Part shown: positions 23,026-34,898 of the stretch, in pieces
Layout of the letters: every line of letters starts with the position of its first letter
Numbering within the stretch: position 1 is the stretch's first letter
Origin: Nigrospora sphaerica
Taxonomy: Eukaryota > Ascomycota > Sordariomycetes > Amphisphaeriales > Apiosporaceae
NCBI GenBank assembly: GCA_018287875.1
Contig: JAGVVL010000009.1
Span: 2,790,001 to 2,854,000 of the forward strand
Direction of reading: 5' to 3'
Length of the DNA stretch: 64,000 bases
Program-made: the position numbers and the translations under genes
The notes under the pieces: model-generated
The model's input: only the letters and a program-made list of their open reading frames with translations
The model's database searches: none
What the model was told of the DNA's origin: nothing

Positions 23026-23308
23026 TAAGAAGACGCCGGCGTCGACCGCAGCTCGGGGCCAAGCCGCTTGCATGCATCCGGAACCAACCCGGGCATCCTG
23101 CCGAGCCTGCCAGCCTACCACCACCAGTTGCCTGCTGCTTCAGCAAGAGGCTACGGTCAGTAGATGCTGATACTCAAGACTTCACAGCGCCCCCGCCATG
23201 TTCCTCGAGCACGTGCCGATGCTTCTCCGAGTCCTGAACAACAACAACAACAACCCCCCCCGGGTCATCCATGGTTCTCTAAGCCCTCTCCATGATTGTC
23301 GTCCCAAA

Positions 23309-24684
23309 CTATCGGAAACCTCTCACCGAGGCGCGCTTGGCAAAGAGTTCATCAATCTCTTCGAGCGTCCTGCCCTTGGTTTCTGGTACGCAAAAGGAGA
23401 AGAAGGCAAAGCAGGCCAGATTGGACCCCGCCAATATGTAGCCATACTTGGCTCCCCGCAAGGCCGACCGCCAGACGCCGCCGGTACCGGAATGGACGGG
23501 GGCGGGAGGGTTGACTTCTCTAATTCAGATTGCTGGGGTTGATAAAATAGGGAGAGCAAAAATTGGTCAGCCATGCCAGCGAGTAACCCGACGAGATGGC
23601 GGAGCCGACAGTCCAGCTGCGCAGCCGCGTGGTGACCATCTCGGTGGCCGCGGGATATTTGGTGTTGCCCACCAAGGCGCAGTACCCGAACATGAATGAC
23701 GCAGTCTCTGGCCGTGACGGTGCCGGGCCTGGTGGTGGCGCCGACGGCCATGCTCGGCATGCACAGGCCCTGGAAGACGGCGCCGGCCATCAGAATGGTC
23801 CGGCGGCCGGCCCACTGGCACATGGCGTAGATGCCAAGGTTGACATCTACCAAGCCGAGGCAATTGTGCATGATGGAGAACTCAGAGGACTCGCTGAGCA
23901 TCAGGCCGGCCACGGTCATGGAGTAGGTCGCGTAGTTGATCGTGGATTAGGCGCCCGACCCCGTTTGCGGCGCAATCACACCGTAGCAGACGAGCATACG
24001 CTGGAGGTTGGTTCCTCAACGCGCCGAGGTCCAGGTCAGTTCCATCGAGGTGCCTCGCCGTGAAGAGGGGGAAGCATGCAATGTCGTACGCACCCCGAAA
24101 CATGTCCAGAGGGCCGATGGTGCGCACCGCCCGCTTCTCATTTTTGATGCCCTGCACCGTCTCAGTCCATTCCAATTCGAGGTGCTATGGTTGCAAGGAG
24201 TGCCCGCGCAGCGCCTCCAATGCTTGTTGCGTGTCAGTCGCTTCCTCCTCACGCGGCGGACGCGCCCACCCGCCTATGTTGACCCATTCCGAGAACAGAG
24301 CAACAATGACGCCGCGGAGATGGGCCGGTGCGGCTTCAACCGTGTAGATGTTTGAGGAGAAAAGCGCCCAGGGTCGACAGGGAGCCGATGAGTTGCTGAG
24401 ACGTGCTACCGATAGCGTGGGCCCCCGGACTGCTGGCGTCAGGGTATCCGAAGACGACCAAGAAGCCCCGCATTGCCTCAAGAGCGAGTGTCAGCTTTCG
24501 CGGGGCTTTTCGCAGTAAGGGGTAAAGGGGAGTCGGTCTGCTTGGGGAAACATACCTGGAGGCTGCCAACAGCGGCCGAATCGAGCCCATACTACATGTT
24601 GGCTATGGAAACAACGACGCAGACGAGGAGACACTTCCGGTTGGCCCAGTGGAACGTCTCAGGAAGTCGTGCCTGGGGCGACAT
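23309..24684 (-). pseudogene. Broken MFS sugar transporter
   Basis: Fragments in all three reverse frames spell a fungal hexose/disaccharide permease in the right order. Its start is MSPQARLPETFHWANRKC (24684), and AMRGFLVVFGYPD follows a GTATGT intron. Next come NIYTVEAAPAHLRGV, WTETVQGIKNEKRAVRTIG, MTVAGL, NCLGLVDVNLGIYAM, TEMVTTRLRSWTVGSA and finally ETKGRTLEEIDELFAKRAS, ending in TAG at 23309-23311. TAG stops interrupt the frame at 24592-24594 (within the conserved ANMQYG motif) and at 24185-24187. Helices 2-4 (about 100 residues) and the stretch after the PAHLRG motif are missing, and at least three frameshifts are needed. The promoter and most exons have decayed, so no transporter can be made. 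Confidence 0.85.
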
Positions 24685-25007
24685 GACGGGCTAACCTAGA
24701 CGACGGCGTCTCGGCCGGGCAGCAAGCTACAAGCAAGTGGACGAAGCAGAAAGGATGCGGGATCAGTCACCGATCGGTACGGACGGGATATCCGGTGCAC
24801 ACGCAGCATTTTGACCGAAGACAACAGAGAGCCTTGTGTGGGTCCTTTTTAGTATGCCCTTCCTCTGCCGGCGCCTGGCCGCAATATGGCAGCATCGTCA
24901 GGTCGGGAAACATATTGGGCTGGGAGGAGGTTCCCCGCACGCTGGACCCCTCGGGAATTGTTTCATGCCCGGTCGGCAGACGGACAACCAAATACGACGT
25001 TGCTGCT
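24685..25007. other. Intergenic between two decayed genes
   Basis: No supported feature in this 323-nt stretch. Confidence 0.45.
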
Positions 25008-25472
25008 TCACGGACGGGCTTGGGCCTCACCCAGCGCAACTCTCGCTTTTCCGTCGTCGTCGTCGTTTTCGTCGTCAGCTTCACCACGCACCTGAACATA
25101 GCGCTCGACCAGCATTTTTAATTCTTCTCGTGCCTTCTCTCCGGTCGCGCGCCCGTGGCAACGGCGACACGAGCCGGCCACTTCGCCCCCGGCGGCTTTT
25201 GTGCGGGGAATGGAAATGACATTGCGCTCGGCGACGTCGCGCGGCTCGACCGTGTGGCCGCATTTTTCGTGCCTCAGCTCCGTTCGGCAGAAGGGACAGG
25301 TGTCGTTCTCGGCCAGCCGCTTGCGTAGGCACGTATAGCCAGCAAAATGCCCACAGAATAGGATAGAAAGCGTCGAGCTCTCCAGGGGGCGCTCTGGACC
25401 TCGGGTCAACAAAGAGGCGCACAAGGCGGAACCTGTCCTGGAGAACCGGACCGGAGAGTCTTTTGATTGCCT
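25008..25472 (-). pseudogene. Frameshifted RING-finger gene fragment
   Basis: The reverse strand reads LQDRFRLVRLFVDPRS then APPGELDA in one frame and, from about 25370, LSILFCGHFAGYTCLRKR then AENDTCPFCRTELRH in another. Together these look like one fungal RING protein broken by a single-base indel near 25366-25372. The second half of the RING (CGH-x5-C and CPFC) is present, followed by a second Cys-rich part (KCGH, CRRCHG) and an acidic C-terminus. The expected first C-x2-C pair is not seen, and no ATG opens either frame. It could be a pseudogene or an intact gene with a sequencing indel plus an unseen upstream exon. It is adjacent to the dead sugar transporter. Confidence 0.5.
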
Positions 25473-26545
25473 CTCATAGCCAGTGGCGCCGCCTGGGAAC
25501 GTTATCTGTCCGGGAGGCCGCATTATATGAACGACCGAACGTGCGATAGTCCCCAAGAAGACTCGTAGGCTATACCTTGGTCATTCGTTGACCCGCAGTC
25601 CGCACCTGATAACAAGCCTTTTTCTCTCAGAAGCCGGGGAGAGAACACGAGAAGGACAATATGAGCGGCGATACCGTAGGTGGTCCAGGATTCCCCGTGG
25701 CCGACGCTGGCGCTCGACCGATTCTCCCTTCCGAGATATCGGGATACCGAGAGCACACTCGCGTGTATGGCTCTTCCCCGCCGGCACCGGCGACCCGTTT
25801 GGGCGATGCCCCTTTCCCGGAGCGAAGAGGGTCGCCGTCGTCATTGCAGATCTCGCTGGAAACAGAAGAAGGTGGCTGCATTCCCTGGAAGTGAGGTCTC
25901 GACTCTGCTTTGATCGATGCGATACACGCTTTGCAGCACAGGCGTCCTCGCACCCAAGCGTACTCGGACAGCTTCCTCCCCAACCCGAGTTGACGTTCCT
26001 TTTGGAGGACCCGCGGCTGGAATGCCATCTATCCAAGATGACGAGCGCAGGCCCACTTGGGAAGCAACTGAGGCGGCTTGGGTTGTTCGTCAAAGACCCG
26101 AGGATTCCTCTACATTGCTCCATTGGATCTGGCCATTTTCCTTGCTCTTGCTTGCGGAAGGGTGCTCTCAGACAGTCACGCGGCAGTTGCATTTCTCGCT
26201 CGCAATATGTGTGCGGAATTTTGCCGAGTGAATTCGGACCCAGGTCGACCGAAGGAAAGCCAAGGCCAAAGAAGCAAGGTCCCCAAGGAGAGACTAATGG
26301 ATGAAACTGTATTGATTTGCTCGAGAGCGAGCTTCCGAGACTCAGCACTCCCTCCCCCTAGAAACTGGAGCGTCGGTTAAGTATTCCGGTACTAAGGCAC
26401 AGTGTAAAGGGATGCAGCCGACTCGAACCGGAGAGGCCGATCTCATCGCAGCACGGGCAGAACCACAGTCCTTCCACGTTCAACTCGAAGAGAGCCTTCT
26501 TCCACACTGGCTGACAGACTGTCGAGGCCTCTTTGCATGGCACCT
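25473..26545. other. Unexplained stretch, open in several frames
   Basis: About 700 nt (25588-26348) is open on both strands at once, but no frame shows a recognisable domain. A short reverse frame at 26358-26549 contains WFCPCCDEIG and may be an alternative C-terminus of the neighbouring F-box gene. Confidence 0.4.
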
Positions 26546-28196
26546 TCACCCTGAGGCCCAGATGAATGCCTCCCGCATGTCTTGATCCACCTCGTTGGAT
26601 TCGAGCTCATCTTCAGGGGCCCCGCTCTCGGCCAGGTAAGGAGTGTGCGGGCGACTTTTGCTATCGGCCGAATCAAACCGGACAACGGGCCGCGGCCTTC
26701 TTTCGCCATATAGATAGGGTGGAATGTATGGGACTCGTTTGGATGTCATGAAACGGACTCTGGCCTTGGGGCTTGGAGTTGAATGGCTCCGCATCGCCGC
26801 CCGGGGGGTATCCCCGGCGAGGAGGCTATAGTCAGTTTCGACATCCCCCTCGGACTTACCAGCGTGCCCGGACGGACGAGGCAGGTCCTCTGCAAGTCTC
26901 TTCATGAAATCGTTGATCAGATCCTGCACGGTGGGCCTTCTGGGCGACGAGAATCTATATGACCTGAATTGGGAGAAGGCTAGGTCGACCTGTAGCTGGG
27001 CTTTCCGATCCATGGCATTCGCTGCAAGCTCACCGAGGTGCATGCTTTCCAGCAGTACCTTCTCGACCCCCGGTGGCTCAAGTGTCACGATATCGAAGCC
27101 CGCGAGCCGTACTCTGGCAAGAGCGGGTGGCAGAGGCGGCACAAGGGCCCAAGGCCGCCCGGCATCCTTCAGAAAGGGGCCGACCTGGAGGTCCTCCAAG
27201 GCGTCGAATTCGGCAATTGCCAGAGCTACGCTGGATTTTCGCATATAGCGGGTATGAAATGGTTTTTGATGCGTGACGGAGAGGGAGCCCAGGCTCCGCC
27301 GCTGGCGGGAGATTGCACGGTTGAAGGCATCCACGTCATGAAAAATGCTCTCTCCGGACCATGGGCAGCTGTGGTGCGACATCTCGTAAAGCTCCAGTGA
27401 CCTGAGTGCCCTGGGCAGGGCCAGGAGGAGGTCGAGGGCCTCGGCCGAGACAATACTCTCCAATAGGGCGAGAGTCTCGAGCCCGGTCTGGTGTGCATAG
27501 GCAAGAGCATGCTTGTCGGCGTCGGTGGCAGTGATGACTGCACACGACATGGTCAAACTTCGGAGCCCTGGGATGAGGAAGACGGGACACGACGGCGTCG
27601 TATGCCACAGCCTCTCGTCCAGGGCGAAGCCGCTCGTCCAGTGTAGGGTTACTGTAGCGCTGGTCAGCGGGCACGGCGCGTAGCCTGGCCAACGCCGAGG
27701 CCTCTTGTCGCTTACATGACTGCAGGTTCTCCAGCGGCCGGCCCGGGCCGCTCGGCTGATGCAACAAGGATGCCTCGTGGAAGACGTCCAGGAGGCTCTG
27801 CATATCGTGGTCCCAGTCTTGACCCCGGCCCGGCTCCCGCGACCCCGCATTGCAATGGGGGGACTCGGATATCAAAGACCGCAAGCCGTTGAGGCGGCGC
27901 AGGTCGGGCAGGGCCACGTTGGCATGGTCGTAGCCGCGCGTGGAGAATAGAAAGCCGAGGTGGTGTATGTATTGCTGCCTGGCGGGGTCTTGGTTGATGG
28001 ACTTGATGATCTTGCCCAGCGGCGCCCGTTTCGTGGCCTGTATGGATGCATACAAACAGAACTCGGCTGGCGCCTTCAGAGCGCTGCAGGTGCGTGCAGC
28101 GGCTTGCAGCGACGGCGCGTCGTCCCGGAGATGACCCAGGACTTGCAGGATAAGCTCGTTAGGGAGAGCAGCAAGCGTAGCCGTGGCGGCGGCCAT
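26546..28196 (-). CDS. F-box domain protein
   Basis: F-box proteins recruit substrates to SCF ubiquitin ligases through Skp1. Exons are 27716-28196 and 26546-27651, with a 64-nt intron and phase 1 join (NLQS|LTLHW); the product has 528 residues. The F-box is residues 9-45 (LAALPNELILQVLGHLRDD then AARTCSALKAPAEFCLY). The middle has regularly spaced leucines (GLRSLTMS, LETLALLESIVSAEALDLLL, LRSLELYEMS), in the style of degenerate leucine-rich repeats. The C-terminal 120 residues are Pro/Arg/Ser-rich and look disordered. The substrate is unknown. An alternative splice near the end would replace the last 15 residues by a Cys-rich tail. Confidence 0.88.
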
Positions 28197-29251
28197 GACC
28201 GAGGGATAATGGATGTGCGAGCGGCTCCGGCTGATGTACGGCTCCCTTCGGATACGCGGCTGGTGATGAGAGCTCTCGGTTTACACCAACCTGGGTACTT
28301 ATGTAATGTAGGTGATGGTGGTGGTAATAACGTTGGTCAGGTGGGACCCCGGTCCAGTAAGTACACGGTACGTACATTATGCAATAACCATGGGATACTT
28401 CTAACCTTGACACTAAGGTATCTGGGGTAAAATTTCCACCTTCACTTATGATGTCAAGGCCTCACTTGCCTCGAAGAAACCCAAAATGAAAAGGACCACG
28501 TCGCTGCTCCTCTTGTCATGAATTTGCCGTCACCTGGACAGGCACGAAAATGCGTGTGGCACGAGCAAGTGGTGTACGAATTGGTGGATGCTGCATCCAG
28601 GCGGACACCCCTCCCCTGCCTTTTGATCCGGTCCATCTCTGACGACCCCGCGGCCTGACGGCCTCTCCGGTACATCCTCTAACCTGACGGAAACATACAG
28701 CTTTGAACCACCCGCCCGGACGAGGTACGTCAAGAAGAGGCAGGTTGACGGGCGGTGAGCCGTTCCGACTGTCTCGTAACTCTGGAAGGTTGCGAGACCA
28801 GGGACGAGTTGGTCCTCTTGCTCCCTGTATATGCTGGGCAACAGTTGAGCACAGGGCTGCCCGGGCTGAGATGCATAGGTCCTAAGGGCAACCCCCCGGA
28901 AAGGGCAGAGAGGAGAGACCAGCTGTCACTCGCCAGCTTTCTGAGGGAGGGGGGGCGTGACGTTTGATCGCGTGCGCGTTGACGGTCTAGGTGTTGGACT
29001 TAATCGTCAGAGCTCTTCTTCTTCTTCTTCCCCGGCGCAGTTCACCAGATCAGAACGCAAGGCACAGGCACGAGTCCGCGGTTATCAACTATTCAAGCCG
29101 AAAACACGGCAGGGACCCGGTCCTAAGACAAGCGCTTTGGAGCTTCATCATCCGATCGCCGCACCGAATACCTACGGAAGGAACGAAGCGGGGGCGATTT
29201 CGGGCGCCTGGACGCGTCTGTGTCCCACGCGTTCAAAACCGCGCCGTCCGT
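28197..29251. other. Intergenic
   Basis: This 1 kb lies between two genes on the reverse strand. Frames near 28957-29404 are shadows or chance openings. Confidence 0.5.
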
Positions 29252-30957
29252 CTATTTCTTCCTCCGGGAGCTTGCGGACACGAGTTTCTTCTTGAGGTGT
29301 TTGGGCATCTTCTCCTTCCTCTTCTCTCGCTTCTCGTCCTTGACCGCTTGCTTGTGTTCCTTGGCAGTGTTAGTGGGTATAGGGGGGCGCCGATCGGGTT
29401 GTGACTTACCTTCTTGTCTTCTTTGGCTATGAATCTCTTTCCTCGGGGTGGGCCCTTGGCGAAGGCATCCTCGTCCACACTGCCATCCTCGCCCACGGAT
29501 GCGCCCTCGTCGGATTCGTCTTCTGACGAGCTTCCCTCGTCAACCCCGGGTTGCACAGTCTGGCCCGCTAGGAGATTCTTGTAGACAAGTTCGTCTCCCT
29601 GCCCGGCATCGATCTTCTGGGCGTCCTTTTCGATGTCGTAAACCTGCTCCAGTGTCTGTGGGATGTACTGGTTCCTGAAAACTGCGTTGTCGACCTCCTG
29701 CTCTGCCATGGCCTCTTCGTGGCTGGCGGCCGGGCCCCTCGACTTGTACAAACCCTCGATGGTTTCCGCCAGACCGGGTTCCTCCACCGGCCCCTCGGTT
29801 GCGGTTATGAAATCAAAGATAGCACGGTCGGAAATTGTGTCGACACCGGTTTTCCGGAAGAAATCGCCCGTGTTCTTGATATCCATGCGGAGAAACTCCA
29901 GAGAGCGAGGGTGATCATGCTCCACACTTTGCGAAACATCGATGATGTAAAGCCGCCGGTCGTTGTACAGGATATTGTACTCACTAAGATCAGCATGTAC
30001 CAGCTTACAGACCTGGTACATGCGTCGCATGATGCCCAGCAACTGGACATACAGAGCGGTCCACTGCTGCTCAGCGTCGTCCCCCGTGATGGCAGCGTCC
30101 CGCAGTCGCGGGTACGCCCAGCCTCTCCCGTCTCCCAAAAAGTCCATGACAAGGACGTGCAACTTCAGCTGTATGGGCTCGGGACACGGGATACCGGCGG
30201 CATGTATGCGGCGCAGGTTCCTAAATTCCTTCTCGGCCCACAGTTTGACCATTTTGCGATTGTTACCCTTCTCTGCGCCCGACTTGAAACGGTGCTCGCC
30301 CGTGATGTACCGCTCACGGTCCTTGAAGCTCAGGATGGCCGTCTTGTACACCTTGACGGCTCGGTGGACGGCGGGGCCGCCCAGCTGGGGGAACGCGACG
30401 GCGCCGTAGACATTGGCTTCCTTTCCCGTGCTGATGGCGCCATGAATCTCGCTCACGACACCCCTGTTGATCATTTGCAGCAGGATCATGCGCGTTCTCT
30501 GGTCCAGGACTTGCTCGCTTGTGGCACGGTCGGCCTTATCCTTGTCGCGACCCTGTTCGTTCTTGACGTCGTCGAGTCTGATCTTAGCGGCGTGCTTTGA
30601 GAGTGTAGATATCTGGTCGTCGACACTGGCCATGGTATTGGCTGCCGGCTTCTGGGCGTTGGATCGCGGCAGGGCTGTCCCCTCCTGGGTTTGCCGTTGC
30701 CGGTTGTAACTCTTGGTGAGATCGGACGGGTCGTCGGCGCCGTAGTCATCGTCATCGTCAAATATGTCGTCCAGGTACTCGTCGTCAATGTCGCTGTCTC
30801 CGTCCGCGAGCGTGCCCGCATCCACGTTGCGGGCGGCCAGGGTCTCGGGCCGTTCTTGGGTCACCGAAGCATCGTACCCATGGTTTGCCGTGTACACGTG
30901 CGGCGGTTGGTGGGCCGCGGCTATCTCAGTAGCAGGGCTGCTTTCGGGATCTGCCAT
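29252..30957 (-). CDS. rio1: Atypical protein kinase/ATPase RIO1
   Basis: Rio1 acts in the last cytoplasmic steps of 40S subunit maturation (20S pre-rRNA processing). Exons are 29410-30957 and 29252-29359 with a 50-nt intron; the product has 551 residues. The nucleotide loop is STGKEANVYGA, the lysine-bearing strand AVKVYKT is followed by RIO1-specific GEHRFK and KMVKLWAEKEFRNLRR, the catalytic loop is LVHADLSEYNILY, and the metal-binding motif is YIIDVSQSVEHDHP. The N-terminus is acidic (DDIFDDDDDYGADD). The second exon supplies the Lys/Arg-rich tail, RKEKMPKHLKKKLV to SSRRKK. Failure to splice would replace that tail with an unrelated sequence. Confidence 0.96.
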
Positions 30958-32203
30958 TGCAGCGATCTCGTGTTCTCGCAGGGTAATGGCGCAATAGTGG
31001 TGTCGATTGATGGAGAGTCAAGTCGTGGGTGGTGAGATTTCGGGACCGCTAGAACAACCTGCGTCCGGTGGTCGTCGAAAAACAGGTATTTATGTGTGCT
31101 TGAGAGGGAAGAAATATTTGAGTCATAAAGGTTACTTATTGCGCAGCTATGTAGTTGGTTCAGCCACCAAAGAGAATCAATATTTTTTCAGGACGGAAGC
31201 GAGAAACGATGACCGCCCCTCCCCCGCCAGATTTCTTATCTTATCTATTAGAGGTATTCGAGCGCCCAGGCCTGGAGGTAAGTACTCCATGTACTTGCCC
31301 ACCTACTGATTTACCAAGCTAAGTACCCAAGTACATAAGTACAGACATCGTCCTGAAGAGAGGCAAGAAGCATATAGGAAATAGTATGCGCCTACTTACA
31401 TGGGTAGTTGAGAGCCGAAGGGAATCCATTGACGGGCCTATACGCGCTAGTACTTATGGGGCGAAGCACATAAGTATCCAGATACCGCCTACTTACCTAT
31501 GCAGTATGGCAGACATCCGTCATAGGCTGGCTATACCTAAGCCTCACTCAGTAAGAGGTAGGCAAGAAATCAACGTCCTCCAGCGCCCAGTACGACGATC
31601 GGCATTGATACTTGATAGGAGTGCTCATTGTAGGAGTATGCCTCGCGCTTCATCATGCCCGGACGGTCAAGAACATGCCGCAGAATCCACATTATGGGGC
31701 TGCTCCCTACTGTAGTTAGCTCACTACCACACTCTGTGTACATCTTGCCTCTCCAGTGCTCGCTCTCCTTGATCTCGTACACAGTACGGCCCTCTTCCCC
31801 CACCCTTGCCGCCGCCTCCAGTCTCGAGAACCCCGTCACCGTCATTTACCCCGCCAGGAATTCGGTTATCTCCCAGCTACCCCCCCGGTGCCTCTTTGCA
31901 ACGTCGTATTTTGTTCTGCTGCATGGAGGCAATGGTCGCATCGGCACCGGCGTGATCGGCCGCCTTTGGCCGGCTGCTGCCACGTTGTATGGAAATGGCC
32001 ATGGATGAATGGGTGTAGGCATTGCCTCGGCCCATCGCCCATCTACGAGCGGGGCCTCGAGAAATATGGCTATCCTCCGGGACAGAGTGTCGACTACCAT
32101 ACATATAGATGGATTATAGCCTGCAACGCCCCTGATTCCTCCTTCGATCCCGAAAGATCACACGAAACTCTGTCGCCGCGCAGTTGCACCTCCCGGCCGA
32201 ACA
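30958..32203. other. Intergenic, divergent promoter region
   Basis: This 1.2 kb lies between the divergent RIO1 and hexosaminidase genes. GTACTTAC/AAGTACATAAGTAC-type words cluster at 31270-31500. No gene is supported. Confidence 0.5.
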
Positions 32204-34588
32204 ATGATGAAGGTCTACTTGTCATGGCTGATGCTATGGTCAGCTTGTGTAGACGGTGCGTTACATCCCGCTTGTTCGCCTTGAATGGCAGTTGACTATT
32301 GCTAGCGGTGCTTGCAGCCGAGAGGCTCGTCGGTATCCCCACTGTCCCCTTCAGCGCTACTTCCGGGGATACCCTAGCGTTGGCCAGTCTGACGTCCCTG
32401 GTTGTTGACGCAAAGTACGCCGAAGCTCGAGACGACCGGGGCGCAACGCTGATTCCTCCGACGCTTTACGAGTTCGCCGCGACGTTTGCGTCGGATCTAT
32501 ACAACGTCCTGGGTCTGAACCTCAGCCTGTCGAAGTCGTCCCAGGCAGAGCCCGGCTCGGTTTTCCTGACGCTGGGCGACGCCGGGGACTATATTGACAA
32601 TACCGGCTCGGAAACGCCCGAGGGCTACACCCTGTCTGTGGCATCGCAGGGAATCCAAATCACAGGAGCAAGTCCCTTGGGGGTCTGGTGGGCCACCCGG
32701 ACCGTGTTGCAGCAGGCAATACTGACTGGGGGGGAACTGACTTGGGGCAGAAGCCTCGATGTCCCTGGCTGGGGCACGCGCGGCAGTAAGAACCCAACCC
32801 TGCCCCCTCGCTCCCCTTTCTTCACCATCTTGTGAGATGTGACCCTACCGTTGGCCTCCCGGAGGTAATTCCGTGCTGTCAGACGTCCTGCTCAGCCAGC
32901 GACTGACGCTCCTCGTCCCAGTGATGCTGGACGCCGGACGACACTATTACCCGCCGGGCTTTATCGTTGAGATGTGTGCCTATGCGTCCTTCTTCAAACA
33001 GAACACGTTCCATCTGCATCTCAGCGACAACTTCAACGTGAACACGGAGTTGTACTCGAGAGAGTTCAGCCTGGAACTTTTTGCCCGTTTCCGCCTCTGG
33101 TCGGATTCCCCGGTCCTCACCGGCCTTAACAAGTTCAAGAACGAGTCTTACACGCGGGAGCAATTCGACCACATCCAGTCCGCCTGCGCCGCCCGCGGTG
33201 TGACCATCCTCCCGGAGATTGAGGCACCCGGCCACGCGCTTGCTATAGTGCAGTGGAAACCAGAGCTGGGCTTGAGCGACGACCTGAGCCTGCTCAATAT
33301 TTCTCAGCCCGAGACGATACCCACGATGAAGACGATCTGGTCCGAGTTCCTGCCCTGGTTCCACACCAAGACAGTCCACATCGGGGCTGACGAGTACACG
33401 GCGGGCGCGCGCGAGTATAACCGATTCGTGAACGAGATGTCGGCCTTCATTACGGAAGAATCGGGGAAGGAGGTGAGGATATGGGGCACGTTTCCGCCCA
33501 GGCCAGAGTACGAGAACATCCACAGGAACGTGTCGGTCCAGCATTGGGCCTTTTTTGAGGACAACCCTCTGTACGACTACATCATGAACGACTACTCCGT
33601 CCTGAATTCCGACGATGGATACTACGTCGTGAACAAGTGGTCGGCAAGCTATCCGCAGTCGCTCGACGTTGCCAAGACCTTTCACGGCAACCCGTCGAAC
33701 GGTGCGTCGTGGTACCCATACGTCTTCGACCAGAAGAACGCCAGCAACAATCCTAACGCGTCCAACCCGCTCGTTCTGGGCTCCATTGCCCCGATTTGGA
33801 ACGACTATGGCCAAAATGCGAGTGTGGTGTCGGAAACCTACTACGCATGGAGAGAGGGGATCCCAGCTCTCAGCGACAAGCAATGGGGGGGCGACCTGGC
33901 CGAATCCGAGTTCGCCTCCGTTTTTTCAGCGCTGCACCCCAAGATTCCCGCGCAGAATCTGGAGAGGACGATCCTGTCCGCGTCGCCAACCATCTTCAAT
34001 TACAGTCTCGGGTCAGCCCCACGGTTGGCCCCGGCGGAGAATGGCCTCATAGTGCAGGACACGTCAGGAAACGGCTACGATGCCTGGACAGATTGTTCCG
34101 TGACAGGAGATCGGGCGCTGGTGCTCGACCCGTTATGTGCACTGAAGACGCCGCTGAGTTCCAAGGGCCGCGACTACACGCTCTCCGTGCGAATCAAGGT
34201 CGACGGACTGAGCGACACGGGGAACGCCACGCTTATATACGGCGGGGATTCAGCGTTGATGCTGACGCCCAACATTACGCTGTTAGCATCGGGGAGTTAC
34301 TACCGACTCAATTCCACGATACCGCTTCAGACGTGGGTGGACCTTAGCATCGTCGGGCAGGGGAACAGGACGTTTGCGAGCGTCAGCACCGTCGGGGAGC
34401 CCGGAGTGAAGAGCCCGTTGATGGGGCACCTGGGGCCCAAAGCCGAGTTTCTGGCCGTGCTGGGAGTGCTCGGTCAGTTTCACGTTTGGGCACCCATTGC
34501 GATTGAGGCGCCTCTCGCACAGGTCGGTGGAGCAGGGTGTGGCTGGTCCGGTCAACTGGCCTCCATGACCCTCAGCTCCGAGGCGTAG
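32204..34588 (+). CDS. Secreted GH20 beta-N-acetylhexosaminidase with C-terminal extension
   Basis: GH20 enzymes release N-acetylglucosamine from chito-oligosaccharides and glycans. Exons are 32204-32255, 32306-32785 and 32922-34588; the product has 732 residues. The small first exon encodes the signal peptide start, MMKVYLSWLMLWSACVD, completed by AVLAAE across the intron. Residues up to about 175 form the GH20b domain. The TIM barrel begins at LDAGRHYYPP, includes FHLHLSDNF, and has the catalytic Asp334-Glu335 pair in HIGADEY used in substrate-assisted catalysis. About 170 residues beyond the barrel (from SLGSAPRL) form a beta-rich, laminin-G/concanavalin-like module. Many N-x-S/T sites suit secretion. 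The last intron joins as GTRG|MMLDAG. Confidence 0.93.
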
Positions 34589-34898
34589 GAGCACCTCTGT
34601 TTCGCGGGGAACCCGTCTTGCGGTCTGGTGGAACACGTTATGGACCCAAGGCGTGTTTGTAGATAATTACCCATTACTAAAGAAGTACTCAAATAGCCAT
34701 GTTAGGCACGGCGAAGGGGGGGAATTCAAATTCTCATCCGGCCAAACGATAACCTCCGTCCCCCCACCCGCCGCTAGGTGGATAGCCCCTAAGACATGGA
34801 ACTGTAAGGAGCGTGTGTGCAGAGCCCTGGTAAAGGGTTCGTGGTACGCCGCAACTGCTGTGGACCTTTCTCCTTCCGGGACCAGCATGGGCTGGACT
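34589..34898. other. Convergent 3' spacer
   Basis: This 310-nt spacer between the convergent hexosaminidase and But2 genes shows no supported feature. Confidence 0.5.

Noticed and set aside
26400..26450. B-box-like GGTTCGAGTCG on the reverse strand
   Set aside because: The T-stem does not pair and no tRNA fold surrounds it.
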